Below are positions 1-9,240 of a stretch of DNA of 64,000 nucleotides, in pieces. Within the stretch, counting starts at the first letter, position 1; each line of letters opens with the position of its first letter. Made by a program: the position numbers and the translations under genes. Source of the DNA: Cytobacillus firmus DS1 (GTDB lineage Bacteria; Bacillota; Bacilli; Bacillales; Cytobacillaceae); contig NZ_APVL01000003.1 of NCBI RefSeq assembly GCF_000565285.1, positions 1 through 64,000 of the forward strand, given 5' to 3'. The notes below the pieces were generated by a model. It saw only the letters and a list, made by a program, of their open reading frames with translations, was not told the DNA's origin and ran no database searches.

Positions 1-131
1 GGGGCACTTTTTTATCAGTGTCCGCTATCCGGGGTATAGTTCACTTTCAGTGCCTGTTCTTATTTGTTTTAGTGGTTTAGTGGTTGTGGGGTCAGGCACC
101 GGAATTTTCTGATCTATAACCTGCACACTAT

Positions 132-1454
132 TTAACGTAATTTTCCACACTCTGGACATCCTCTTCCTTCTTTCACATGACTTACCGATCTCTCAAAAAT
201 ATGCCCCTTTCCACATTTCCATTTCAACTTTTCTCTTGCATTTTTATATTCATGTGATAAACATTGCCATCCATATTTATTTGCTAGTTCTTGCATTATA
301 TTAGAGTCTAGCCGCTGGGTACTACCTGCTTTTTCAATATAAAAACATTTTCTACACCAATTACCCTTTTTAATTCTATATGGTGTATTGAAAAATCTGT
401 GTCCATTAGCACATTCAAATTCCATTTCAGTGTCCACATTTATATATTCTATTGAAAGACATCTACCTCCTTGTGACTTAGCTATTTCTTGGATCTCTTT
501 AAGAGATTCTTTCATAGGAAGAAATTTGCTAAAATCAATGGATTCTGGATCATTTTGAAAACTATAACCCCTCTTTTCAAGTTCTAAAACTATAAAAGAA
601 ACTTGATCCATAGATTTAATGGTATAAGGGATAATTATCAATTCAATGCCTAATTCCTTACATTTCTCTTCCTTAAATTTATCCCTCTTCATGCGGTCTT
701 CAAGTGTCATATCTCCTCTAGAATAGAAATGTCCGATCTCTTCATAGTGTTGTTTTCCATGATATTCAAAAGCTAATTTAAGTTCTGGATTGTATCCGTC
801 TAGTTCCAATCCATCTAAAGCAGTATGATCTTTTAAAAATTTAGTGTTAAATAAGCATTCGAAGATAAATCTACAACGTTGCTCATTTAGATAAAATGTA
901 CAGTTAGGGCACCAATGTCCATTCAATACATGCTTAGGGATTGCTTCAAATTCATGTCCATTAGCACATTGCCATCTCAATTTTGTAAATACGTTTATAT
1001 ATTTTGACGAAAGGCATTTACCACCAAATTTTTGAGCGACTTCCTGCATTTTTACAATGTTATTTTTATACTTACCTGCACAGTAAGCACACCAATTTCT
1101 TCTTAATATCTCCGCAGGCCTGGATTCGAAAATATGCCCATTTATGCATTGAAATTTAAGTTTAGTAGACTTGTTTGAATATTCCTTTGATAAACAAGAA
1201 CCCTGCTTTTCTTCTGCTATAATTCTCATATCATCTATTGTAACTTTTCCATAACTTTTTCTATTTTCTTTTTTACGTGCACAAATTGGGCACCAAGCAC
1301 CTTTTCTAATATGCTTTGGTATGGTATCCCAAATATGTCCCTCTGAGCATTTCCATGTTAATTTTGTTAAATTATTTATATATTCCTCTGAAAGACAGAA
1401 CCCACCTTTTTCGGCAGCCATTTTTTTCATATCTAGAATTGTAAGTTTAGCCAT
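132..1454 (-). CDS. Zinc-ribbon repeat protein with an embedded Vsr/PD-(D/E)XK-like nuclease domain
   Basis: The 440-residue protein has five copies of a module reading roughly W-x-C-x-x-G-H-x-F then 15-20 residues then W-C-P-x-C, at about residues 36-58, 103-125, 163-185, 345-372 and 410-437. Each should bind one zinc, as in the DUF4379-type probable zinc ribbons. Between modules three and four (about 188-285) lies a segment with E191, the LELDG stretch near 216-220, then FEYHGKQHY. This resembles the core of very-short-patch-repair and homing-type nucleases. The start is ATG with AGAGG eight bases upstream. The gene stands alone at the edge of the accessory region. Such proteins are often found on phages and mobile elements, but the function here is unproven; the nuclease reading rests on motif resemblance. 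Confidence 0.75.
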   Translation of the reverse strand: MAKLTILDMKKMAAEKGGFCLSEEYINNLTKLTWKCSEGHIWDTIPKHIRKGAWCPICARKKENRKSYGKVTIDDMRIIAEEKQGSCLSKEYSNKSTKLKFQCINGHIFESRPAEILRRNWCAYCAGKYKNNIVKMQEVAQKFGGKCLSSKYINVFTKLRWQCANGHEFEAIPKHVLNGHWCPNCTFYLNEQRCRFIFECLFNTKFLKDHTALDGLELDGYNPELKLAFEYHGKQHYEEIGHFYSRGDMTLEDRMKRDKFKEEKCKELGIELIIIPYTIKSMDQVSFIVLELEKRGYSFQNDPESIDFSKFLPMKESLKEIQEIAKSQGGRCLSIEYINVDTEMEFECANGHRFFNTPYRIKKGNWCRKCFYIEKAGSTQRLDSNIMQELANKYGWQCLSHEYKNAREKLKWKCGKGHIFERSVSHVKEGRGCPECGKLR

Positions 1455-1587
1455 AAAATAAACCTCTTATATATTTATATCTATTATATAAGACGAGTCG
1501 TAAGTTTGTAGCATTTTCCTTCAGTTATTTTATATATTAACGGTGTTATTGTAGTTGTGAGCATTACTGCTAATACACAATATACGT

Positions 1588-1863
1588 CTATACGCACACC
1601 ATAAAGTTAATTTTTCTATCCATTGGTATGCTGGCGTTTAGGCTGCCAACATGACAGATATTAATCGCAGTAGGCTGATTTGTGTCTAGGCACACAACAA
1701 CGAACCGTTCCCGGTCAGATTCAACTAAGAATTCTTTCAAAAGCTTATAAGCAGATTCCGGAGAGGAAATTCTTCTTTCCTTATACAGAATGCTAGATTC
1801 CCTCACCAACTTTAGGCTAACAATGTTGATTCGCTTATCTGACTTAATTTTTTCCGGCTCTCC
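1588..1863 (-). pseudogene. radC: radC/JAB-domain protein fragment, broken at both ends
   Basis: The frame encodes RadC-like sequence (SSILYKERR, then SDRERFVVVCLD, then HVGSLNASI) for about 55 residues, then leaves the family at PMDRKINF and stops. The metal-binding HxHPSG part of the JAB domain is absent. Upstream the frame stays open to a stop near 1863 without a good ATG, while an ATG near 1896 behind a fine GAGGAGG site lies in another frame. This suggests an N-terminal frameshift as well as the 3' truncation. Only TTG (1809) or GTG starts remain. RadC-like JAB genes are common passengers of mobile elements. The site and leader upstream belong to the repeated S-layer 3' flank. Confidence 0.65.
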
Positions 1864-1935
1864 TTAAAACAGTGATAGCTGTTCCTTTCTTTCCAGGTCA
1901 TTCTGTTTCAATTCAATTCCTCCTCAAATAGAAAT

Positions 1936-1966
1936 AGCCCTAACTCCTCGAAAGGAAATTAGGGCT
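1936..1966 (-). promoter_or_regulatory. Covarying leader hairpin, left copy
   Basis: On the minus strand AGCCCTAA pairs with TTAGGGCT. An inner TCCT/AGGA stem is closed by a TTCG loop, and the AGGAGG site follows a few bases later. In the right copy (14986-15015) the outer stem is AGCCTTAA/TTAAGGCT and the loop is TCCG, so both sides of the stem changed together. It may be a terminator or a leader element limiting translation of the next gene. Confidence 0.65.
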
Positions 1967-2028
1967 TAAAGTAATTACTATCTAATAAATAATATAAATT
2001 TATCTTTCTATCTAATACGGATTCTAGC

Positions 2029-2066
2029 AAAAAGAAAAGCCCTGCAGAGATTTCTCTCCACAGAGC
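2029..2066 (-). terminator. Terminator of the silent S-layer gene
   Basis: On the minus strand a long stem (GCTCTGTGGAGA with TCTCTGCAGGGC) is followed by TTTTCTTTTT. The same hairpin follows the intact S-layer gene at 15087-15114. Confidence 0.85.
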
Positions 2067-2088
2067 CTAATGTTGTAGACAATCTTAA

Positions 2089-4785
2089 TTAAGAAGCTTT
2101 AACCACAACAGTGTAAGAAGCAACATAACCATTTTCAAAAGTTACTTCATAAACATATGTTCCAACTGCCATATTTTCCTTCAACCAGATTAAATATGGA
2201 GTAGTTGAATAGTTTGCATCTTTAACTACAGTGTCAAGAGCTACTTCAGTACCATTAACAGTTACTTTTGTAGGCTCACCAGTTGCTAATGCTGGCTTAG
2301 CAATTGCTACTGGTACTTGATAAGGATTTGCAGCCGGGTCTTGCCAGAAACCATTATCAGTCTTAACTTGTGCAGTGATTTTGCTAGGAATGAAATCAAC
2401 TGAACTATCACCAGCACCTACAAAAATTCCATAAGTTCCATCATACATTTTTGTAAGTTCTGCGTTTAAGGCACCTGTACCATCAGCACCCCATTGCGGT
2501 TTAGCAAGAACATTTGCTACACCAGCATCTTTAACAGTTACGTTAATGAAATCTGATTGAGTTCCTTTGATACCTACAACACGGAATGCATTGTCTGCTG
2601 TGATAATTGTGTCAGAAGATCCATCAGCGATAGTTAGACTACCGTTAACTGTTACAGTATCATTTCCGTTTCCAGTGATACCTTTTCCAGGAATGATAGA
2701 CACAGTATCTGCAGATAGACCGTAACCACCAAATTGGTCTTTAACCCAAGTATATACATTTGGAATTGCTGTTGTATAAGCATCAGCGCTAGAGATTTCT
2801 AAAGAATCAACATCTTCTGCTGTATCAACATTTGCTACAGAAGCAGCTTCATTTTTAAACGCAAAGCTAACTGCTGTTCTATCATCTTTTGATACAGTTA
2901 CTTCTTTAGTAATAGTCTTAACAGTATCATTGGCATTGATTGTTACAACTACATTTACTTTTTGATCAGCAGCTGGAGAACCTAAAGCTACAGTATCAGT
3001 AACAATATAATACTTTCCATCAGTACCTTGTTTTACAGCTACACCAGCATTGTTTGTTGTAATGCTAACAATTGAGCTTGATGGTACTGTATAGACATTA
3101 CCAGAAGCATCAGTTGCAGTAACTTTGAATTCTTTACCATATCCAGCATCAACAACTGCATCTACCTCGGCTGCAGTAGCGCCTGCTGCAGTACCAGCAT
3201 CAGCATCTACATCAGCATTCTTGAATAATACAGGAATGTCTCCAATAGAGTAAGTTACTTTAGATGAATCATTTGCTCCAACATTAATTGTGTAAGATTT
3301 TTCTGCAATAGCAACTCCATCTTTCTTAAGCTGAGCTTTTACAGTTGCAGAACCAGCTTTAAGCGCATTAATTTGAGCACTTGCAGAAGCTAGACCATCT
3401 TGTTGTGTTGGATCTGTAACAGATACAACTGTGTTATCTGTAGTTGAATACTCAACAGTGTAGTTAGCTGTGTTGCCAATAATATTTGAATATTGGTCAT
3501 GCACATCAAAGCTCAATGTTTGAGTAGCACCTGTTAACATGTTAGTAGCAACAGATGTATTCTTTTTAGTTACAACTGCAGTCGGTACAGCTGCATCTTT
3601 AGCAGATAAAGTTAAGCTTGCTTTTTGTCCTGTTGCATTTACAGTTACAGTAACTACACCAGTAGCTCCCTTAACTGCACCAGATTTAGGAGTAATTACA
3701 AGTTTACCTTGATTAGCATCAGCAGTAGTATGCACACCAACAGTTGCTAAAGTACCGTTATCTAAAGTTACTGTGTAATCACCAGCAACAATGTCTTTAG
3801 CTGCGATAGCTGTTCCATATTTATCAACAACTGGCATATCAACATAGATAGGAGTTGTGTATCCTGCTGCAAAATCAACAGTTGATTTTCCTAAGCTTAC
3901 AGCATAAGGAGAACCAGCATTTTCTTGTACTTCAATAGTGATCTGAGAAGATTCACCAGTAGCTGTTGATAACAATGTTAACTTAACAGTTCCAGCCTTC
4001 TTGAATTTAGCAATTTTAAGCTTATTGTTTCCATCAACCGTTACGTCTGACGGAGACAAGATTGTGTCATCAGAAGAGATAACTTTAACTGCATGAGTGT
4101 TTGATGTTCCTACATCAGCAGCATCAAGCTTGTACTCTTCACCTAATGTATTTTCTGCAGTGTAAGTTACTTCTACATTAGTAGTTCCAGCTGGAGTGAA
4201 CATTGTTTTACCAGATGGTAATACAGCTTCTCCTAAAGTTACAGAACCAACAGTTGCTGGGCTAACAACATTTACTGTTTTAGTAGCTTTTACACCTTTG
4301 TAAAGAACAGTTACAGTAACTTCATCCTTTACGTCAGCAGAAAGAGCGTTAATTTGGAATTTACCAGCTACTTGAGTAAGGTTAGTTCCTTGAGTTTTAT
4401 TGAATGCAGTGATTGTTAAATCAGAATCACTTGCAAGAACAGTTGCTTTTTCACCATATTGGTTAATGAAATCAACAGATAATGGCGCTGTAGCAGAATC
4501 TTGTAATGAACCCGTATTGATAACTACAGATTCAACCTTCTCTGCTTCTACTGAAACTGTGTTTGTAGCATTTTCTAATCCTTCAACACCAGTTACAGCT
4601 ACAGTGTATTCTCCAGCTAAGAAGTTTCCAGCAGTCTTTTCTAAAGTAGCAACAGTTTTAGCTTCGTTCCAAGAAACTTTAACAGTTTCAGTTACAGAAC
4701 CACGCTTTACTTCAAACTTTGCAGCATCAGTATCAACATCTTTGCTGAAAGTTACTTGAAGCTTATTAACGTTAATCGCACAACC
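2089..4785 (-). pseudogene. 5'-truncated silent S-layer gene (Ig-like region only)
   Basis: The frame is open for 898 residues from 4785 to the stop at 2089 and encodes tandem Ig-like repeats typical of exposed S-layer regions. It has no signal peptide, no SbsC-like wall-binding domain, no ribosome binding site and no in-frame ATG before 4203. At its 5' edge it reads AINVNKLQVTFSKDVD, lining up with AINAKQVEVKFNKAVD at residue 262 of the intact S-layer protein. The twelve bases GTGCGATTAACG are identical in both, and everything upstream differs. The first coding base is thus exactly at the anchor/exposed-domain boundary. Promoterless and not exportable as it stands, it is best read as a stored S-layer cassette or a decayed duplicate. 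Confidence 0.8.
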
Positions 4786-5021
4786 TTAACCAAAAAAATC
4801 CGAGTTTCTACTATTATATAGGTCCATGTGTCCCATGGAATTCGACAATCTAAAACCCTAACCATTTGTAAAAATAAGTGGAATGGAATCTAAATTTCTC
4901 AAAATAATGGTACTCTACTTGTAATGGAAACTAGGGAAAATAAAGTTAAGGTTTTTTGCAGCTTCTCCATTGCTGCAATCACCGAAGCGATTCAATTCCT
5001 TGTCCCTCATGGAATTTGAAA

Positions 5022-5042
5022 AAATCGCACCGAACGCACCGC
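5022..5042 (+). repeat. Inverted repeat, left arm
   Basis: Twenty-one bases beginning AAATCGCACCGA. The reverse complement matches 5366-5386 at 20 of 21 positions. Confidence 0.8.
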
Positions 5043-5365
5043 TCTTTCTGAAAAACAAAAATAAAAAAATTTCTATATTATCTCTATTATTTATTTAATT
5101 AATAATAATAAATATTAATAAATATATATTTATATCTAATATTAATATAATTTTATTATCCTTTATCCTGTAAGAAGAATCCTTATCTCAGGCTCTCAAA
5201 AAGGGAGGTTCTTACCACCGTTTTTCCGTTCTCTTTTCTATTTCCCACCCCCGTAGGACGCTGCTAACAACCTCCCTTTTCAATTTCCTTCCTCTTACGA
5301 GGAAGAAAATTGATATCTATATAGATTTCATAGCTCATCTATTCATTCATTTATATGGCGAAAAC

Positions 5366-5386
5366 GCGGTGCGGTCGGTGCGATTT
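5366..5386 (-). repeat. Inverted repeat, right arm
   Basis: Twenty-one bases ending TCGGTGCGATTT, the inverted partner of 5022-5042. The arms enclose the AT-rich tract. Confidence 0.8.
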
Positions 5387-5480
5387 GATGGAATGCTATG
5401 TGCCGCAAGCAGTTGGGCCGCCTCCTCTTTCGCACCAAAATTGCTAAATGGCGTATCGTTTTGATTGAATTGCGGCAAAC

Positions 5481-5506
5481 AAAAAAAGACCATCAAATAG
5501 ATGGCC
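5481..5506 (-). terminator. Terminator of the DUF927 gene
   Basis: On the minus strand GGCCATC and GATGGTC form a short stem followed by TTTTTTTG, directly after the DUF927 stop codon. Confidence 0.7.
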
Positions 5507-5513
5507 CAATGGT

Positions 5514-7331
5514 TTAGAATTCATCAATCGTTGCAATCTCCTGGGTATTACTCACTTTACTGAGGCTATACTTTCCTCTCTTTTTAGGCTTTTTCTTTTG
5601 CTTTTGCAGTCTCGTTTTCTCTTGGTACTCTTCTGCTTGTTGGAGGGAATAATTGTGTTCATTTTCCTTGTGCTCCATTTCTTTGGCTAGGGTCTCCAGT
5701 TTCTTTTCTTCGAATTGTTCAGTTTGGTTGAGTTCCACATCAGAAATATCCAGCACCTTGAAGGCATACATAGCCATACGTGGCATTCCAGGCTGAAACA
5801 CTCTTGTGAGAGTATTCTTCCCGTTATCATGGACTAGCCACCCCTTTTCTTTCCACTTATTAACTGTGGAATCAGGGTCAAATTTTCCGTATTTTAGAAT
5901 CTTTTCAAATTCCTCTTTCGGAATCCGAATCTCCGAGATTTTCCCGCCTTTCTGTAAATACTTCCCGACAATTACCTTTTTGTTAACCAGCTCGCTCGCA
6001 TCTCTAAAGAATTTGCTTCTGTTACGGGAGAAGTATTCCATTATGTGGCGGTAGGCTTCTTCTTCTTTATTGCGTGTCTGTACAGATTTAGCCTCTAGGT
6101 ACATGAGGCCCTCCTGTAGTTTCTCAATATCCAACCCTAAGTCCAGTGCTTCATTTGCCAATTCTCCTGCTAATTGAATGACTGCAAGCTTTCCGGCTAT
6201 TCGGTGAGTAAACTGGTCGTTTCCCATTTTTTTAACGAGCTGCTGTTTAATTTTATACCAGCGGTCTGTTATTTCCTCATGTTCCATCCCAAACAAATAG
6301 TTAATGAACAAAGGACCAGCGTGACCATAATTTTTCAAAACAACCTTTTCAATCTCTTCAGCATTCTCAGCGCTCTTTGTTAACTTCTCACTAATTTCAA
6401 AGAATCGAACACGAATGCCTCCTCGCTTATCTGTATTTTGGAGGATGGAGACTTCTGAACTGGAAAACACAGTGGTTATCCATTCTGACCGTTCCCGCTT
6501 CGTCCCGTGGGAGGTCATGGCTAATTTCTCTTGTCCACCTGCAATCAAGTAAATGAATTGTGTAAAGTCCTTATCTGTTTCCTGCATGGAAGTATCATCA
6601 ATAACCATAGGTATACCAAAATTTCCACGTAAATGATGTAGGATACCTTGGTCAGTTCCATACCATGTCAGCAGGAGTCCATTCTTTCTAGTATCAGGTA
6701 ATCCAAACGGGCTGACCGCTAATCGAGTGGCTAAGGTTTTTCCAGTGCTGGATATTCCATAAAAATTAATGAAAAGGGAATCCATGTTGGCTTCTTCCTT
6801 AATAATTTTCACCAATGGGGCTGTGAAACCGCAGGCAAGAGCACACTCCAGCCATTGGTTACCCAATACCTCTTTTTTGACCATCTCCATCCACACTTCA
6901 TGAGAACCTTTGGGATTCAAGTTGTACCTGTCGCCTTTATAGGTGGATGGAAGCCCGACTGCTTGATGATGTTTAAAAAATTCCTTTCCTTGGTACTCTC
7001 CCCAACCAACATCACTGTGCTCGAAGTTCCGTTCCATTTGTGTGATTTGTTCTCTTAGGTGGTCAGCATACAAATCTGAGACCTCCTTCCAGCAATCAGC
7101 CCCGTACTTTGTAAGGCCTACGATTTTTTGCGGGGTAATTTCATCTCTTGTGAGCACCTTTGTCACTTTGGAGCCATTATCATAGAAAGAAACGTGTACG
7201 CTAACTTCGCCTGTATCTACATTGGTGACGTATCGGTCTATGTAAATGGCTCCTCCAATGTCTCTGTTTTCCCCATCTTGTACAAAGTACAAGCGATGAT
7301 TCTGTATCAAATATGAGCTTTTCTCATTCAT
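5514..7331 (-). CDS. DUF927-family ATPase/helicase-like protein
   Basis: The 605-residue protein has a P-loop, GISSTGKT (192-199), and a Walker-B-like VIDD (about 243-246), within sequence typical of DUF927, a helicase-like family frequent on phages, plasmids and integrative elements. A basic, lysine-rich C-terminal tail (about 570-590) may contact DNA. The start is ATG at 7331 behind GAGGGG. It is the last gene of a minus-strand run (SSB-like protein, recombinase, 259-residue protein, this gene) and borders the inverted-repeat, AT-rich segment. A role in element replication or DNA unwinding is the natural inference. No primase domain or transfer genes are visible. Confidence 0.75.
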   Translation of the reverse strand: MNEKSSYLIQNHRLYFVQDGENRDIGGAIYIDRYVTNVDTGEVSVHVSFYDNGSKVTKVLTRDEITPQKIVGLTKYGADCWKEVSDLYADHLREQITQMERNFEHSDVGWGEYQGKEFFKHHQAVGLPSTYKGDRYNLNPKGSHEVWMEMVKKEVLGNQWLECALACGFTAPLVKIIKEEANMDSLFINFYGISSTGKTLATRLAVSPFGLPDTRKNGLLLTWYGTDQGILHHLRGNFGIPMVIDDTSMQETDKDFTQFIYLIAGGQEKLAMTSHGTKRERSEWITTVFSSSEVSILQNTDKRGGIRVRFFEISEKLTKSAENAEEIEKVVLKNYGHAGPLFINYLFGMEHEEITDRWYKIKQQLVKKMGNDQFTHRIAGKLAVIQLAGELANEALDLGLDIEKLQEGLMYLEAKSVQTRNKEEEAYRHIMEYFSRNRSKFFRDASELVNKKVIVGKYLQKGGKISEIRIPKEEFEKILKYGKFDPDSTVNKWKEKGWLVHDNGKNTLTRVFQPGMPRMAMYAFKVLDISDVELNQTEQFEEKKLETLAKEMEHKENEHNYSLQQAEEYQEKTRLQKQKKKPKKRGKYSLSKVSNTQEIATIDEF

Positions 7332-7387
7332 TTTGATTTCCCCTCTCCATTGCTGTTATTGGCAAAAAAAAACCTCTTCATTGTTTC

Positions 7388-7457
7388 GTGCGGTGAGTGG
7401 TGCGGTGTAATCCCTTGATGCTATTGCACTTCAAGAGAATCACACCGACTCCACCGC
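7388..7457. repeat. Degenerate inverted repeats upstream of the DUF927 gene
   Basis: Arms at 7388-7411 and 7438-7457 carry GGTGCGGTGTAAT-like words in opposite orientation and resemble the arms at 5022-5042 and 5366-5386. The repeated words may bind an element-encoded protein, for autoregulation or replication. Confidence 0.5.
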
Positions 7458-7486
7458 TTCTCAAAAACAATCATTAGCAAATCCTA

Positions 7487-8266
7487 TTACTGCCCTAGCA
7501 ACTGTTCAACTTCTCGCTCAAATCCGTACCTGCGAAAAAATTGAATTAATGCTACTGTGAAAACGTCCCTCTGGCTGACATTTTTTTCTCTACTAAACTC
7601 TCTAACTAGCTGGTCCAACGGACTAGCCATGTGAACTGACTTCGTCACAAATACACCAGGTACTGCGTAACGCGGGATATGACCAGTTTCTGATGTGGGA
7701 ATAATAAAATCCATTAGCCTGTCCTTATTTCGTTCCAGCATTTCCAATAGAGGCAAGAACTGCATAAGGTCGTTTGGAGTATCCCTTGTTATCTGACTTG
7801 CAGATGTCTCCTTTTTTTCTTGGTATTTATCATCTGAATCGTTATCCTTTTCTTTCTCGATTTCCCCAACAGCCTTTTCATAGTTCCCCTTTTCCATCGA
7901 CCATACGTATCCTTTTCCCTTCATATAGGAAGCGAGTTCCCGATGGTCTTCAAATCCGAGTCTTTTTGCCACTACTTTGGAATTCGTTCCCTCTTTCTTA
8001 AAGAGAGCAATCACTTGAGAGGCCTTCGAACCGTCAGGCAACTCTTCAAATTGAATACCTTCTAATCTGGAGTACGCTGGAATGAATTGCTTTCTTTCTC
8101 TGTCCCAAACAAAGTTTCTTGTTTTCATGTATTTATCAATAGCATGGGTACTTTTATGTCCAAACTCTGCTGCTAAATCATCCCTTGTCTTCCCCTTTGC
8201 CATCCCCTGCAGTATCTCCTCTACGCGTGTATCATAGATGGGCTTTTTGTCTTCTGTTATCGTCAT
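7487..8266 (-). CDS. Unknown accessory protein, likely DNA-binding
   Basis: The 259-residue protein is not assigned to a family I can name. Its N-terminal part has two similar helical segments (about 10-60 and 75-125). Each has a GKTRDDLAAEFG-like or SKVVAKRLGFED-like helix-turn-helix stretch followed by a YMK(T/G)-x-FVW-type end, so it looks like a duplicated DNA-binding module. A charged linker follows (about 133-160), then a C-terminal region with VREFSREKNVSQRDV. The start is ATG behind a GGGGGGAG site, 12 bp after the recombinase stop, so the two are probably co-transcribed. A replication-initiation or regulatory role fits the setting but is not shown. Confidence 0.5.
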   Translation of the reverse strand: MTITEDKKPIYDTRVEEILQGMAKGKTRDDLAAEFGHKSTHAIDKYMKTRNFVWDRERKQFIPAYSRLEGIQFEELPDGSKASQVIALFKKEGTNSKVVAKRLGFEDHRELASYMKGKGYVWSMEKGNYEKAVGEIEKEKDNDSDDKYQEKKETSASQITRDTPNDLMQFLPLLEMLERNKDRLMDFIIPTSETGHIPRYAVPGVFVTKSVHMASPLDQLVREFSREKNVSQRDVFTVALIQFFRRYGFEREVEQLLGQ

Positions 8267-8278
8267 TGTTCTCCCCCC

Positions 8279-9142
8279 TTATAGAGCATTTACAGCTTCG
8301 GCCATTTGTTCCATGTTGGTATGAGTGTAAACACTTGTAACTTTCAAAGAACTATGTCCGAGCAGTTTCTGAATTTGGACTAGATTTACTTCTTTCTTGA
8401 CAAGCTGACTTGCAAAGGTGTGCCGAAAAATATGTGCAGTTACTTTTTTCTTCCATCCTAGTTTCTTTGTAGTGTCACTCAGGACTCTGTTCACATATTG
8501 GGCAGATAGCATTCCCGTCTTCTTTGTCGCAAAGAACTTTTGGGAACTTGTATTTACACGCTTGTACTTCAGGTATTCATCAAGCACTGGAAACAATTTT
8601 TCCGAGATTGGAATTCTTCTATCCTTATTTCCTTTACCCGCAATGATGAGAATTTCTCTTTTCCTTAAGTTCACGTTGTCCACAGTTAGATTAAGGCACT
8701 CTGAGATTCGCAGTCCTGTTAAGTAAAGGGTTGTACAGACTGTCTGAATTAGGGGATGCTCAATGGCCTCAATCAGTTCTTCTACTTCCTCTTTTTCCAT
8801 AAAGGTTCTCTCTTTTTGTGGAGCCTTGATATTTTCAACTGCTAAGGCAACATCTCGCTCTATCCACTCCTTTTTATAAGCATGAGAAAAGAATGAACGG
8901 AAGGTATGAAGATGTCGCTGTCTGCTTCTTGGTTGATAGTTACGTACTTCTTTTAGCCAAACCAGATAATTTTCAATATCATCTGTCGTTACATCTTCCA
9001 CAAAAACTTCACCATTATATGAATTTGCAAGAAATTCTCCCAGCATTTTAAGGTCTTTTCCATAACCAATAATTGTTTCCTGACTCCTTTCAATAGACGA
9101 GAGATAATTTAAAAATTGTTTTTTCCCATCATTCCATAACAT
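8279..9142 (-). CDS. Xer-type tyrosine recombinase (integrase) 1
   Basis: The 287-residue protein has the usual layout: an N-terminal SAM-like core-binding domain (about 5-95) and a C-terminal catalytic domain. Visible catalytic residues are R145 in TGLRISE, K170 in the AGKGNKDR beta-hairpin, H237 and R240 in HIFRHTF, H263 in LLGHSS and the nucleophile Y272 in VYTHTN. All are present, so it should be active. ATG at 9142 lies seven bases after GGAGG. It should catalyse strand exchange between short sites. Its substrate is unknown; the S-layer repeats and the TCGTGAGTTT words near 14.3 kb are candidates only. Confidence 0.88.
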   Translation of the reverse strand: MLWNDGKKQFLNYLSSIERSQETIIGYGKDLKMLGEFLANSYNGEVFVEDVTTDDIENYLVWLKEVRNYQPRSRQRHLHTFRSFFSHAYKKEWIERDVALAVENIKAPQKERTFMEKEEVEELIEAIEHPLIQTVCTTLYLTGLRISECLNLTVDNVNLRKREILIIAGKGNKDRRIPISEKLFPVLDEYLKYKRVNTSSQKFFATKKTGMLSAQYVNRVLSDTTKKLGWKKKVTAHIFRHTFASQLVKKEVNLVQIQKLLGHSSLKVTSVYTHTNMEQMAEAVNAL

Positions 9143-9240
9143 GTGAGTTCCTCCTTTAGTTGGGGAATCAGCTCTTTAGTGATTCCCCTGTAATCATTTT
9201 TATAATATATATTTGAATATTTCGATATTACAGCACGTAA

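Larger units (their letters stand above)
1918..2066 (-). repeat. S-layer 3'-flank direct repeat, left copy
   Basis: About 149 bp matches 14967-15114 in the same orientation with scattered differences. Read on the minus strand it holds the S-layer terminator (stem 2039-2066), an AT-rich stretch, a second hairpin (1936-1966) and a TTTGAGGAGGAA ribosome binding site for the next gene. The left copy follows the silent S-layer gene and the right copy follows the intact one. Confidence 0.85.
4786..5513. other. Gene-free AT-rich segment with 21-bp inverted repeats; possible replication origin
   Basis: About 730 bp without a convincing gene. Two 21-bp arms (5022-5042 and 5366-5386) are inverted copies with one mismatch, built from GGTGCG-type words. 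They flank about 320 bp that includes a nearly pure A/T tract (5080-5160). Similar words recur as a degenerate inverted pair at 7388-7411 and 7438-7457, upstream of the DUF927 gene. An AT-rich core, repeated arms and an adjacent ATPase are what a plasmid-like origin would show, but this is inference. Confidence 0.45.

Noticed and set aside
1-131. Possible insertion-sequence end (GGGGTCAGGCACC) at the left edge
   Set aside because: Too short to judge; no transposase sequence or inverted partner in the window.
4400-4759. Plus-strand ORF opposite the S-layer cassette (and similar ones at 15410-15706, 16250-16585 and 17554-17898)
   Set aside because: Antisense shadows of threonine/valine-rich S-layer coding sequence; low-complexity products with no start signals.
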